Part shown: positions 7,217 to 14,925 of the stretch, piece by piece | Position numbering within the stretch: position 1 is the stretch's first letter | How the letters are laid out: each line of letters begins with the position of its first letter | DNA from: Clostridium algifaecis | GTDB lineage: Bacteria > Bacillota > Clostridia > Clostridiales > Clostridiaceae | DNA: 64,000 bases | Assembly (NCBI RefSeq): GCF_017874415.1 | Contig: NZ_JAGGLM010000003.1 | Span: 106,538-170,537 of the forward strand | Direction of reading: 5' to 3' | The notes under the pieces: generated by a model | The model's input: the letters and a program-made list of their open reading frames with translations, nothing else | The model's database searches: none | Told to the model about the DNA's origin: nothing | Program-made: the position numbers and the translations under genes

Positions 7217-9397
7217 ATGAGTAATATTTTTCGCATATATAAAAGAGATATAATAAACATAGTCACCAACTGGGCTGCACTTATAGTTATAATTGCACTT
7301 ATAATTCTTCCCGCACTCTATGCCTGGTTTAATATAAAAGCATTATGGAATCCTTACGGAAATACCAGTGGTATACTGGTTGCAGTTGTAAATGAAGATT
7401 CAGGTGCAAGTATAAATGGTGAGAAAATAAATATAGGAAATGAACTTGTACAGAAACTCCACAAAAATAAAAATATAGGATGGAAATTTGTGAGTTACGA
7501 AGAAGCAGATTACGGGGTAAGATACGGAAAATATTATGCCAGTATAGTAATACCACAAAATTTTTCACAGAAAATTACATCCCTTGTAAATCCAAATCCT
7601 AAAAAGGCAGAGCTCATATACTCCGTAAATGAAAAGTTAAATGCAGTAGCACCAAAGATAACTGAAAGTGGGGTAACCAGGATACAGCAGGAGATAACCA
7701 ATGCTTTTGTAAAAACTGTAGATGATGTTATATTCAGCGTATTTAACAAACTTGGAGTCGAGCTTTCAAAGGAGAAGCCATTTCTAAAGCAATTTACGGA
7801 TATAATAATGGACCTGGACAGCAGGATACCACAGATAAATAAAACTGTAGATGATGTATACAACCAGGCTGAAAGTTTAAGCGGTTTCATATCAAAAGTG
7901 CAGGGACAGATGCCTTTAATTGAAGATACTATAGACAGGACACAAAACGTTGTAAGCAGCGGCGAAAACTTTCTGGTCAGGGCAAGAGATGCAATGACGG
8001 ATGTCTCTCCATTTATAAAATCGGAGCTTGTATCTTTAAGGGATATTTCACAGGGTTCCCAAGGCTTCGCAGACAATATAATGGACTTGATAGACAAAAA
8101 TCCTGAAGAGGCACGTTCCCTCCTTGTAAAACTAAAGGATAGATATGCAACTTCTGCAGTTAGGCTTGGAAACATAATACAATTTATGGATTCCTTCAAC
8201 AAATCAGACAACAAAACAATATTAAATTTTTCAAACAAACTGAATACTCTGGTATCCTTAATTCAGAACCAGGTAAAGTACATAGACACCATAATAACTG
8301 CTATAGACAGCGGCAGAACTTCATCCATTGACATTTTAAACAAGTTGAAGGAAAACGGTGAATCCATAACAAGTTTTCTGAACTCACTGGTAAATGATTA
8401 TGACGGTTCAATAGCACCTGCCGTAGCTGGCATAATGAAAGAATCCATTGCTGCTTTGAACAATGCACTTGCTTTACTCGCAAATGCCAAAAGCAGCATA
8501 CCTGATGCAAATAATATACTAAAAAATGCTTTTAACGACACTAAAATAACCATAGATGTTATAAAAAACATAAAACAGGTACTTCCCGGTGTGGAAAACA
8601 AAATACATGATATAGCAAGTAAATTAAAAAATCTGGATAGCAGCAGTCAGCTTGACGAGCTTATAAGAATTTTGACGCTTGATGCCGAAAAGGAAAGTGA
8701 ATTTATAGCAAATCCGGTGGATATAAAGATGAACAGAATATATCCCATACCAAATTACGGTTCTGCCATGAGTCCGTTTTTTACAGCATTGTCCTTATGG
8801 GTTGGAGGTCTTATACTGGTTTCAATACTTTCTACAGAAGTCATTCCTTTTAAGAAAATGGCCGGCAAGAATTTAATCCAGCCAAAGCTTCATCAGATGT
8901 TTCTTGGCAGATACTTAACTCTTTTAACTATAGCTGTATGCCAGGCTTTAGTGGTTACACTGGGTGATATATTCATGCTTAAAGTTTATATAGTTAATCC
9001 TGCAGCTTTTGTCTTATTCTCAATATTTATAAGTACCGTATTCATGATGATAATTTACTCGCTTGTGTCTGTGCTTGGAAATGTAGGCAAAGCCCTTGCC
9101 ATGATACTTTTAGTGCTTCAAATTTCTGCCTCAGGTGGAACTTTCCCTATACAGGTAACCCCAAAATTCTTCCAGGTAATAAATCCCCTGCTTCCTTTTA
9201 CTTATGCAGTTTCTGGAATGAGAGAAACTGTAGGTGGAATTTTATGGGGTATATTTTTAAAAGACATTTTTATACTCTGCTTATACTTAATATTATTTTT
9301 AATAATAGGGCTGTCCTGGAAAAAGATATTTAAAAATATCTCTGGTAAATTCAACAAAGAATTTAAAAAAAGCGGACTTTCCTCCGAGGGCAATTAA
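7217..9397 (+). CDS. yhgE: YhgE/Pip-family membrane protein (726 aa)
   Basis: Large membrane protein with the YhgE/Pip architecture, related to ABC-2-type permeases and phage-infection proteins. ATG 7217 (MSNIFRIYKRDI) matches the conserved family N-terminus; ATG 7202 is in frame but abuts the AAAGGG ribosome site. One N-terminal membrane segment (about 17-37, followed by LYAWFNIKALWNPYGN) precedes a long extracytoplasmic region (about 60-520) rich in predicted coiled coil. About five membrane spans follow in the C-terminal 200 residues, including GGTFPIQVTPKFFQVINPLLPFTYAV, which is typical of the family. Relatives include the YueB/Pip phage receptors and type VII-secretion-linked proteins. 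Its 3' end overlaps the convergent gerW gene by four bases. The transported substrate is unknown. Confidence 0.85.
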   Translation: MSNIFRIYKRDIINIVTNWAALIVIIALIILPALYAWFNIKALWNPYGNTSGILVAVVNEDSGASINGEKINIGNELVQKLHKNKNIGWKFVSYEEADYGVRYGKYYASIVIPQNFSQKITSLVNPNPKKAELIYSVNEKLNAVAPKITESGVTRIQQEITNAFVKTVDDVIFSVFNKLGVELSKEKPFLKQFTDIIMDLDSRIPQINKTVDDVYNQAESLSGFISKVQGQMPLIEDTIDRTQNVVSSGENFLVRARDAMTDVSPFIKSELVSLRDISQGSQGFADNIMDLIDKNPEEARSLLVKLKDRYATSAVRLGNIIQFMDSFNKSDNKTILNFSNKLNTLVSLIQNQVKYIDTIITAIDSGRTSSIDILNKLKENGESITSFLNSLVNDYDGSIAPAVAGIMKESIAALNNALALLANAKSSIPDANNILKNAFNDTKITIDVIKNIKQVLPGVENKIHDIASKLKNLDSSSQLDELIRILTLDAEKESEFIANPVDIKMNRIYPIPNYGSAMSPFFTALSLWVGGLILVSILSTEVIPFKKMAGKNLIQPKLHQMFLGRYLTLLTIAVCQALVVTLGDIFMLKVYIVNPAAFVLFSIFISTVFMMIIYSLVSVLGNVGKALAMILLVLQISASGGTFPIQVTPKFFQVINPLLPFTYAVSGMRETVGGILWGIFLKDIFILCLYLILFLIIGLSWKKIFKNISGKFNKEFKKSGLSSEGN

Positions 9398-9759
9398 AGT
9401 TTCTCTTTTTTCTCTTTTCTCATTTTATCCAATTTTTCGATTAATCCCGGCACCAATTCCATAAGTCTGTCAAGATTTCCTTTATTTTTTATTGGAATCA
9501 TCTGAGTCATATCACCTTTTATAACAAGTACAGCATCTGGAGTTATTCGCGCACCTGCTCCAAGTCCTCCACCTGTTCCTTCCTGGTTTTTCCCAGAATC
9601 AGTTCCTTCCCCTCCTCCTGTTCCACAGCCAAATGTTATAGTTATAAATGGTACAAGAATGATATCATCTATTTTTATTGGTTTACCTACAACAGTTTCA
9701 GTTTTAAAAAAGTTTTCCAGTTTTGAAAAAAGCACTTCTGCATTTTGTTTAATATCCAT
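9394..9759 (-). CDS. gerW: GerW/YtfJ-family sporulation protein (121 aa)
   Basis: Small spore protein. In Bacillus GerW (YtfJ) is made in the forespore and is needed for efficient germination. The sequence has the family pattern: a short N-terminal helix, VVGKPIKIDDIILVPFITITFGCGTGGGEG, a glycine-rich loop (GTGGGLGAGARITPDAVLVI) and a charged C-terminal helix (LIEKLDKMRKEKKEKL). No signal peptide. It follows the DUF2953 gene by 19 bases, the same gene order as ytfI-ytfJ in Bacillus, which supports both calls. Its last four bases overlap the convergent yhgE gene. Confidence 0.9.
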   Translation of the reverse strand: MDIKQNAEVLFSKLENFFKTETVVGKPIKIDDIILVPFITITFGCGTGGGEGTDSGKNQEGTGGGLGAGARITPDAVLVIKGDMTQMIPIKNKGNLDRLMELVPGLIEKLDKMRKEKKEKL

Positions 9760-9778
9760 AATATACCTCCATAATAAT

Positions 9779-10405
9779 TTAATTTTCGTTTGTCTTTAAT
9801 TTTGTCTTCAATTTAAATGATTTTTTCTCTCTATTTTTTATTGTATGTTTTAAAATACCAAAAATCGTTAAAATTAGTGATGAAATTCTTATTTTCCCTT
9901 TAATGTGTAACTTTATGTTTAAAACCTCATTTAAAAAATCCGGCTGCAAAACAATTACAGCTTTTTTAAAAATGCCCTTTATCATGTATATAAATCCTGT
10001 AAGCATACCCGTTATGCACGGATCACAAAAGCCATATATTCCTTCTATTTTCAAATATTCAGGTTTTAACTTGTTTAAAATCTTCATAAAGTAGTTTTTA
10101 TAATTTTTTAATTCTTTTCCATGACTTTTTTTATTCATTTTACTTTTGCGTGAGTTGTTATTTTTGTGATTAAGCTTTAATTTTATTTTTAAGAATAATA
10201 TCTTTATTGTAAAATTTATATCTTCATTTATCCCATGTACTTGTATTAAAATACAGTGAAATAGCATCATAATTTTAAAATCATAGTTTATATTTTCATC
10301 TTTTAAAAAAATTTCCGCATTATATTTTACCGGTACTATAATTAGAAGTATAATTACAGCCGCTATAATTAAAAATATTCCTATTATCGTATTTAAAATT
10401 ATCAT
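9779..10405 (-). CDS. DUF2953 (YtfI-like) membrane-anchored protein (208 aa)
   Basis: Partner of gerW. One N-terminal membrane span (about residues 4-26, IIGIFLIIAAVIILLIIVPV) is followed by a lysine-rich, beta-strand-rich soluble part containing YGFCDPCITGMLTGFIY, a segment characteristic of DUF2953. GGGGG precedes the ATG at eight bases. Adjacency with gerW recapitulates the Bacillus ytfI-ytfJ pair, so a sporulation-related role is likely, although none has been shown for the family itself. Confidence 0.8.
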   Translation of the reverse strand: MIILNTIIGIFLIIAAVIILLIIVPVKYNAEIFLKDENINYDFKIMMLFHCILIQVHGINEDINFTIKILFLKIKLKLNHKNNNSRKSKMNKKSHGKELKNYKNYFMKILNKLKPEYLKIEGIYGFCDPCITGMLTGFIYMIKGIFKKAVIVLQPDFLNEVLNIKLHIKGKIRISSLILTIFGILKHTIKNREKKSFKLKTKLKTNEN

Positions 10406-10534
10406 ACATTAATCCCCCTGTATTAACTATACACAATTTTTACAAAAATTTCATTACAAATATATATTTTATCTAATTTTTCTGATAAAATTTATATATA
10501 GGACTGTATATCAAATATGTATTGAGGCGTTTTT

Positions 10535-11347
10535 ATGAAAAAACATAAATTTATTAAAATTTTCGTGTTAGTTTTAAGTATTATACTTGTATATTCAAGT
10601 TACAGAATTTACTCAGCTAAAAATAATTTCAGTGTTATTTACAAATATAATGAAATCAAGATACCAATAAATAAAAAAATAATATGGGACAACAACTCAA
10701 TTAAAAGTGTATCCGTAAAAAATCAAAATGGACAACCAATTAAAGTATATGCTTTTCCAGCTTTGGATAAAAAAAGTATAATTATAAACCCTCCAATAGA
10801 AGGTTTTAATGAAAATAGTTTGTATTCTGTTACAGTTTCAACAGGGATTCATTTAAAAGATTACAAAATGGATAAAGACAAAATTGTAAAATTTAAAGTT
10901 AAAAATGAAAACCTTCCTGCTCCTAAAAAAGTAAAAAGGCAGCCAAAATATGGTGACATAATAGGAATATCCGATGAATACATGGGTTATAAATATGATC
11001 ACTACGGTATATATGTCGGAAATAACAGAGTAATACATTATTGCAGCAGCAACTGGAAGGTATCGAACACACAAATACAGGAGACAAGTATCTATCCTTA
11101 TTTCAATAAAAACAAATTTTTTGTTTTAGATCTTGGAAATGCAGCTAAATTCAGTTCATATAAAACTGTAAAAATGGCAAGATCAAGACTTGGAGAAAAA
11201 AATTATAACCTTCTTCAAAACAATTGTGAACATTTTGCCGTGTGGTGCAAAACCGGAAATTCAAAATCTTATCAGCTTGACAATCTAACCAGCAGTGAAA
11301 TAGCTCAAATCAGGCTATTTATGTCAATGGGCATAAATCTTCAGTAA
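10535..11347 (+). CDS. Exported Ig-like/LRAT-domain protein (270 aa)
   Basis: Membrane-anchored or secreted protein with a cysteine-hydrolase/acyltransferase fold. A basic N-terminus and hydrophobic segment (about 7-23) form a signal anchor. Residues about 35-125 look like a bacterial Ig-like beta-domain (SVKNQNGQPIKV, YSVTVSTGIHLKDY). Residues about 138-255 form an LRAT-type NlpC/P60 domain: GDIIGI, then DHYGIYVG with the first conserved His, VIHY with a second His, and NNCEHFAVWC with the nucleophile Cys. LRAT-fold enzymes act on acyl esters, phospholipids or peptides; the substrate here is unknown. It is divergent from the DUF2953 gene and followed by its own terminator. Confidence 0.8.
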   Translation: MKKHKFIKIFVLVLSIILVYSSYRIYSAKNNFSVIYKYNEIKIPINKKIIWDNNSIKSVSVKNQNGQPIKVYAFPALDKKSIIINPPIEGFNENSLYSVTVSTGIHLKDYKMDKDKIVKFKVKNENLPAPKKVKRQPKYGDIIGISDEYMGYKYDHYGIYVGNNRVIHYCSSNWKVSNTQIQETSIYPYFNKNKFFVLDLGNAAKFSSYKTVKMARSRLGEKNYNLLQNNCEHFAVWCKTGNSKSYQLDNLTSSEIAQIRLFMSMGINLQ

Positions 11348-11356
11348 ACCTAAATA

Positions 11357-11388
11357 AGCAGGCAATTTCTATTTCGAAATTGCCTGCT
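11357..11388 (+). terminator. Bidirectional terminator between the LRAT gene and cotF
   Basis: AGCAGGCAATTT (11357-11368) pairs with AAATTGCCTGCT (11377-11388), loop of eight bases. It is followed by TTTAT on the plus strand, with an A-rich flank for the minus direction. Confidence 0.85.
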
Positions 11389-11412
11389 TTTATCAATCCA
11401 TTTTAATTGTCA

Positions 11413-11892
11413 TCAATACATGCCCTTGCTTGACATATAATTGTATATGGATTCTCCATGCTGCTGTTCTTCCTTCTGTATGTGATTTAACACATCTCTG
11501 GCATTTGAATCCCTAAACTCAAATATTGTAGTATCATAAGCTCCAGATATATATTTTTCTGTCATAAGCATATCTTTGCATAATTCTGAATCACAAACAT
11601 TGCTCATGCCGGATTGTGCATTTGTACTATTTGCAGCTGGAGCTGCTGCAGCATTACTGCTCATGCTTCCTGCAGAACCACCTGCATTCATCTGTGGTAC
11701 CTGGCCGCTTAAAATAGAATTAATGCTGTTCAAGTGCTGCTGTTCAGAATTAGCATTTTTATCAAAAAGCTGTTTTAATTGTGGATCTTTTGCCTGATTT
11801 GAATAATTAGTGTATTTTTCCACACACATCTGTTCATGAGTTTTTTGATCCTCAAGTAACATTTTTTCTTTATTGCTTAAAGTAATTGACAT
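11413..11892 (-). CDS. cotF: CotF-like ferritin-fold spore coat protein (159 aa)
   Basis: Spore coat protein of the CotF family. Two four-helix-bundle-like halves flank a low-complexity hinge rich in Ala, Ser and Asn (about residues 67-95). The N-terminal part has LLEDQKTHEQMCVEKYTNYSNQA and the C-terminal part has DMLMTEKYISGAYDTTIFEF and HIQKEEQQHGESIYNYM. No signal peptide. GGAGGTG precedes the ATG. It lies divergently from cotJABC with about 370 bases between, a region that also holds a candidate structured RNA and a terminator. It is expected to be expressed in the mother cell late in sporulation. Confidence 0.85.
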   Translation of the reverse strand: MSITLSNKEKMLLEDQKTHEQMCVEKYTNYSNQAKDPQLKQLFDKNANSEQQHLNSINSILSGQVPQMNAGGSAGSMSSNAAAAPAANSTNAQSGMSNVCDSELCKDMLMTEKYISGAYDTTIFEFRDSNARDVLNHIQKEEQQHGESIYNYMSSKGMY

Positions 11893-11962
11893 AAAAACAC
11901 CTCCAGAAACTATTATTTGCAGATGAATATTTATTTATTCTCATTTTAAAAATTTTAAAAAT

Positions 11963-12152
11963 AAAAAATGCCCCAAACATTGTTTTGAAGCATCCTAACC
12001 ATATGAATCATATAATATATAAGATATATAAGAAAGATTCATGTAAACTCCCGAATCTATAGAAATATATAATTGGAGGGTATACAAATTATATAATACC
12101 ACCTGGAGTTTACATAAATTTAACTACAATAATATCTACTTAAATAATACAT
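11963..12152 (-). ncRNA. Candidate structured small RNA or leader, antisense to the cotJ upstream region
   Basis: On the minus strand an extended -10 promoter (TGGTATAAT, -10 at 12158-12163) is followed by a long-range stem in which ATGTAAACTCC (12105-12115) pairs with GGAGTTTACAT (12041-12051). A nested stem TATATAATT/AATTATATA (12087-12095 with 12066-12074) lies inside it. The transcript would end at a strong intrinsic terminator: stem 11968-11978/11982-11993, then six T and ATTTTT. It carries no open reading frame of note. The terminator lies about 76 bases upstream of the cotF start, so this could be a free RNA or a leader controlling cotF. I match it to no known riboswitch. Confidence 0.4.
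11968..11993 (-). terminator. Intrinsic terminator upstream of cotF
   Basis: On the minus strand ATGCTTCAAAAC pairs with GTTTGGGGCAT (including two G-T pairs and one bulged A) around an AAT loop, then T6-A-T5. It is oriented to stop transcription arriving from the cotJ side before cotF. Confidence 0.75.
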
Positions 12153-12266
12153 TATATATTATACCATTAAATTTCAACTTATTAAACCCCTATTTTTGGG
12201 TTACAGTCACATATCAAAGCTTTATGAATATATTGACATTGTAAGTAACTTTAAGAGGTGAAAATA

Positions 12267-12464
12267 TTGTATACAAAATTTGTCCCCTATGTAAATCCAG
12301 GTTATATGCCTTCTCCAGCTATGCTTCCAAGAATGAATCTACAGTTAGCAAGAGCATATATTCTTCCTCAGCCCTTTGTAGGACTTTTGCCTTTGGACAA
12401 AGCTTTAAAAAGCGGAACTATATTTCCAAATCTGGTTAAACCATATATGAAAAACAGGAATTAA
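12267..12464 (+). CDS. cotJA: Spore coat protein CotJA (65 aa)
   Basis: First gene of the cotJ operon, encoding an inner-coat-associated peptide rich in proline. The TTG at 12267 is preferred: AAGAGGTG sits six bases upstream. A GTG at 12258 is in frame but lies inside that ribosome site. The sequence has the family pattern VPYVNPGYMPSPAMLPRMNLQLARAYI-like segment and a C-terminal GLLPLDKALKSGTIFPNL. No signal peptide. cotJB starts 24 bases downstream. Confidence 0.9.
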   Translation: MYTKFVPYVNPGYMPSPAMLPRMNLQLARAYILPQPFVGLLPLDKALKSGTIFPNLVKPYMKNRN

Positions 12465-12488
12465 AATTGTTGAGGAGGAAATTACACT

Positions 12489-12743
12489 ATGAAAAACAAG
12501 AAAAAATTATTAGATGATATAAGAAAACTGAAATTTGCTACTGTAGATTTAAATCTATATTTAGACAATTTTCCTGATAATCAAAAAGCTTTATGTGCTT
12601 ATAATGATTATACAAATCAATTAATATTATTAAAAAAAGAATATGAAAAGAGATATGGCATACTAACTAATTTTGGCACCAGTGCAAGTGATTATCCATG
12701 GAGTTTTATAAATGAACCTTGGCCATGGGAATCTGGAGAATAG
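12489..12743 (+). CDS. cotJB: Spore coat protein CotJB (84 aa)
   Basis: Second gene of cotJABC. It has a charged N-terminus, then KLKFATVDLNLYLDNFPDN and ALCAYNDYTNQLILLKKEYEKRYG, both typical of CotJB. The C-terminus carries the conserved tryptophan-proline region (DYPWSFINEPWPWES). GAGGAGG precedes the ATG, and cotJC follows after 15 bases. CotJB is expected to act with CotJA and CotJC in the spore coat; its biochemical role is not known. Confidence 0.92.
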   Translation: MKNKKKLLDDIRKLKFATVDLNLYLDNFPDNQKALCAYNDYTNQLILLKKEYEKRYGILTNFGTSASDYPWSFINEPWPWESGE

Positions 12744-12758
12744 GAGGATATATATTTT

Positions 12759-13388
12759 ATGTGGAACTACGAAAAACAGTTAGAATACCCCGTTAATTTA
12801 AGAAAAAAAGATATAAAAATGGCAAAATATCTCGTAACACAGTTCGGTGGGCCTGATGGTGAACTAAGTGCCGCCATGAGATATTTAACCCAGCGTTATA
12901 CCATGCCTACCGGCAAGACCAAAGGCTTGCTTACAGATATAGGGACAGAAGAACTTGCACATGTAGAGATAATATGTGCTATGGTTTATCAATTATTAAA
13001 AGACGCTTCTCCAAAAGAACTAGAAGCTGCAGGCTTGGGCGGACAATATGCCCAGCATGGTCATTCACCTTTCCTGCAAGATGCAAATGGAGTACCCTGG
13101 TCTGCAACTTATATAGGAGTCACCGGAGACCATATAACAGATTTATATGAAGACCTGGCTGCAGAAGAAAAAGCTAGGGCAACTTACGAACATTTAATTA
13201 ATCTTACAGATGATCCAGACATTATGGATGTACTGAGATTTTTACGTCAGAGAGAGGTTGTACATTTTCAACGTTTCGGAGAAGCACTTAACGGATTACA
13301 AAATGGTGAAGGCATGAAAAAAATATACCATATGCCAGGCTGTACTGACAATTTGCCAATGGACGATTGTAGAAAACCAATGCAATAA
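12759..13388 (+). CDS. cotJC: Spore coat manganese catalase CotJC (209 aa)
   Basis: Di-manganese catalase-fold coat protein, probably detoxifying hydrogen peroxide at the spore surface. It is a four-helix ferritin-like bundle with the metal-binding pattern visible: LSAAMRYLTQRY, then GTEELAHVEIICAMVYQLL (Glu and His ligands), then DLAAEEKARATYEHLI and LRQREVVHFQRFGEAL (second Glu and His set). TAGGAGGATAT forms the ribosome site and overlaps the end of cotJB. The gene ends the operon; a long hairpin (13409-13441) follows. Confidence 0.95.
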   Translation: MWNYEKQLEYPVNLRKKDIKMAKYLVTQFGGPDGELSAAMRYLTQRYTMPTGKTKGLLTDIGTEELAHVEIICAMVYQLLKDASPKELEAAGLGGQYAQHGHSPFLQDANGVPWSATYIGVTGDHITDLYEDLAAEEKARATYEHLINLTDDPDIMDVLRFLRQREVVHFQRFGEALNGLQNGEGMKKIYHMPGCTDNLPMDDCRKPMQ

Positions 13389-13408
13389 AGCATTCAATAA
13401 CACAGAAA

Positions 13409-13441
13409 AGATATTTTAGGTGACAGTCACCTAAAATATCT
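13409..13441. terminator. Bidirectional terminator between cotJC and surE
   Basis: A perfect 15-bp stem (13409-13423 with 13427-13441, AGATATTTTAGGTGA and its complement) has a 3-base loop and A/T runs on both sides. It closes the convergent cotJC and surE units. The surE stop codon lies inside the right arm, so the terminator overlaps coding sequence. Confidence 0.9.
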
Positions 13442-14183
13442 TTTTTACTTCATTTAATATTTGATAATTTGTTAAATCGTAGTGGAGAGGTGTCAAAGTC
13501 ACGTATCCCCTCTTTATATAATATAAATCTGTCTCTTCCACATCATATCCTGTTAATTTACCCTGCTGATAATATCTAATCTTGTTATCGTCATCATGTT
13601 TTTCCATATAGGTATCATCATACATTTTAAAACCGGTTTTACATACTTTAATTCCTTTAAGTTCTTCTCTTTTCAAGTTTGGCACATTAAGGTTCAGTAC
13701 CACATCATCTTTTAAATATTTGTCTCTGGCAGTATTTAAAATTTTTTCTGCAAAATCTGCCGGTATATTATAATCACATTCCTCATCTACTACACCAAGA
13801 GATACTGCAATAGATGGAATTTTACAGATTGCCGCTTCAATAGCTGCAGATACCGTACCTGAATAAACTACATCAATACCAACATTATATCCCTGATTTA
13901 TTCCTGACATTACCAAATCGACTTTTCCACCTACCAATCTATCCACCGCTAGTCTCACACAATCCGCCGGTGTACCTCCTATGCTGTATGCTCTTGACTT
14001 TATTCCATCAATTTTTTCTTCTTTTACAAAAATACCTGTTCTCACTGTTATTGAATGACTGCTGGCACTCCTCTGTTCACTAGGTGCGGCAATTATAACC
14101 TCGTTATCTTTTTCAAGGTGTCTTGCCAGTACCTGAATTCCTTCAGCATTTATTCCATCGTCATTAGTCAATAATATTCTCAT
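13431..14183 (-). CDS. surE: 5'/3'-nucleotidase (stationary-phase survival protein) SurE (250 aa)
   Basis: Divalent-metal-dependent phosphatase that hydrolyses nucleoside 5'- and 3'-monophosphates. The N-terminal MRILLTNDDGINAEG provides the metal-binding Asp8-Asp9, SASSHSI the conserved serine (about 40), and SGINQGYNVG the asparagine ligand (about 94). The length is typical. It is cytoplasmic. The mgtC-like gene lies 35 bases upstream on the same strand, so the two may be co-transcribed. Confidence 0.95.
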   Translation of the reverse strand: MRILLTNDDGINAEGIQVLARHLEKDNEVIIAAPSEQRSASSHSITVRTGIFVKEEKIDGIKSRAYSIGGTPADCVRLAVDRLVGGKVDLVMSGINQGYNVGIDVVYSGTVSAAIEAAICKIPSIAVSLGVVDEECDYNIPADFAEKILNTARDKYLKDDVVLNLNVPNLKREELKGIKVCKTGFKMYDDTYMEKHDDDNKIRYYQQGKLTGYDVEETDLYYIKRGYVTLTPLHYDLTNYQILNEVKKIF

Positions 14184-14218
14184 ATCTTACCTCCATTTTA
14201 ATTAAATTCTACAAGCTT

Positions 14219-14875
14219 TTATTCTATATCTACAGTTTTTACATATTCTATTTTTAGAAGACTTGTCATAATTTTATTTATTTCGTCTTGATTTCTAGTA
14301 TAAATTCTGAATACAAGTTTTGCTTCTGAAGCATTAAATTTAAGATGTCTGTTAACCTGAATATTGGACACTTTAACCTTGGAAGCCTTAAGTACGTCCA
14401 GTGCAGGATTGATTCCTTCTATTTCCAAGCTTATTTTCCCGGTTGAATATAAGGTGGCCTTTTCCATTTTATTGAATATCTCAAGCCCTATAAGTATAAG
14501 TATTGTTGCACTTACACCTGGTATATACATGCCTGCTCCAATTGCTATACCAATACCTGCAGTAGCCCACAATCCAGCTGCCGTGGTAAGTCCCTTTACA
14601 GACTGATGTTCCACAATTATAGTACCTGCTCCAAGAAAACCAATTCCACTTACCACCTGGGCAGCGACTCTGCTTGGATCAAGTGAAACGGACTGGCTTC
14701 CAACTAAATCCTCGAAGCCATATTTAGATACCAGCATAATTAGCGCACTGCCTAATGCCACAACGAAGTGAGTTCTAAGTCCCGCCTCCTTAAAATGGCT
14801 CCTTCTTTCAAAACCGATAAGAGCTCCAAGTACTCCAGAAAGTATCAGCCTTAATATCATCTCCCATTGACTCAT
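14219..14875 (-). CDS. MgtC/SapB-family membrane protein (218 aa)
   Basis: Inner-membrane protein of the MgtC/SapB family. Four to five membrane spans fill residues about 5-140, with the family signature GVLGALIGFERR followed by AGLRTHFVVALGSALIML and VVSGIGFLGAGTIIV. The C-terminal 70 residues form a soluble ACT-like domain (ISLEIEGINPALDVLKASKVKVSNI...). In pathogens MgtC modulates the F1Fo ATPase and magnesium adaptation; in this group its role is not established. It is between surE and addB on the same strand, with no terminator seen between. Confidence 0.88.
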   Translation of the reverse strand: MSQWEMILRLILSGVLGALIGFERRSHFKEAGLRTHFVVALGSALIMLVSKYGFEDLVGSQSVSLDPSRVAAQVVSGIGFLGAGTIIVEHQSVKGLTTAAGLWATAGIGIAIGAGMYIPGVSATILILIGLEIFNKMEKATLYSTGKISLEIEGINPALDVLKASKVKVSNIQVNRHLKFNASEAKLVFRIYTRNQDEINKIMTSLLKIEYVKTVDIE

Positions 14876-14912
14876 AATAATCTCCCCTTTTAGTAATTTC
14901 CATTTATTTACT

Positions 14913-14925
14913 GGTGCCTGTCACC
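14913..14925. repeat. REP-like 13-bp imperfect palindrome at the addB stop
   Basis: GGTGCCTGTCACC (minus strand GGTGACAGGCACC) is an imperfect palindrome that contains the addB stop codon. A sister version GGTGACAGTCACC occurs at 13419-13431, at the surE stop. Short palindromes of this type recur in many Firmicute genomes. Confidence 0.4.

Noticed and set aside
7534..8238. Long minus-strand open frame of 234 codons opposite the YhgE gene
   Set aside because: It is a shadow of the plus-strand coding sequence; no ribosome site and no family pattern.
12258..12464. Longer CotJA reading frame starting at the GTG
   Set aside because: The GTG lies inside the AAGAGGTG ribosome site; TTG 12267 has correct spacing.
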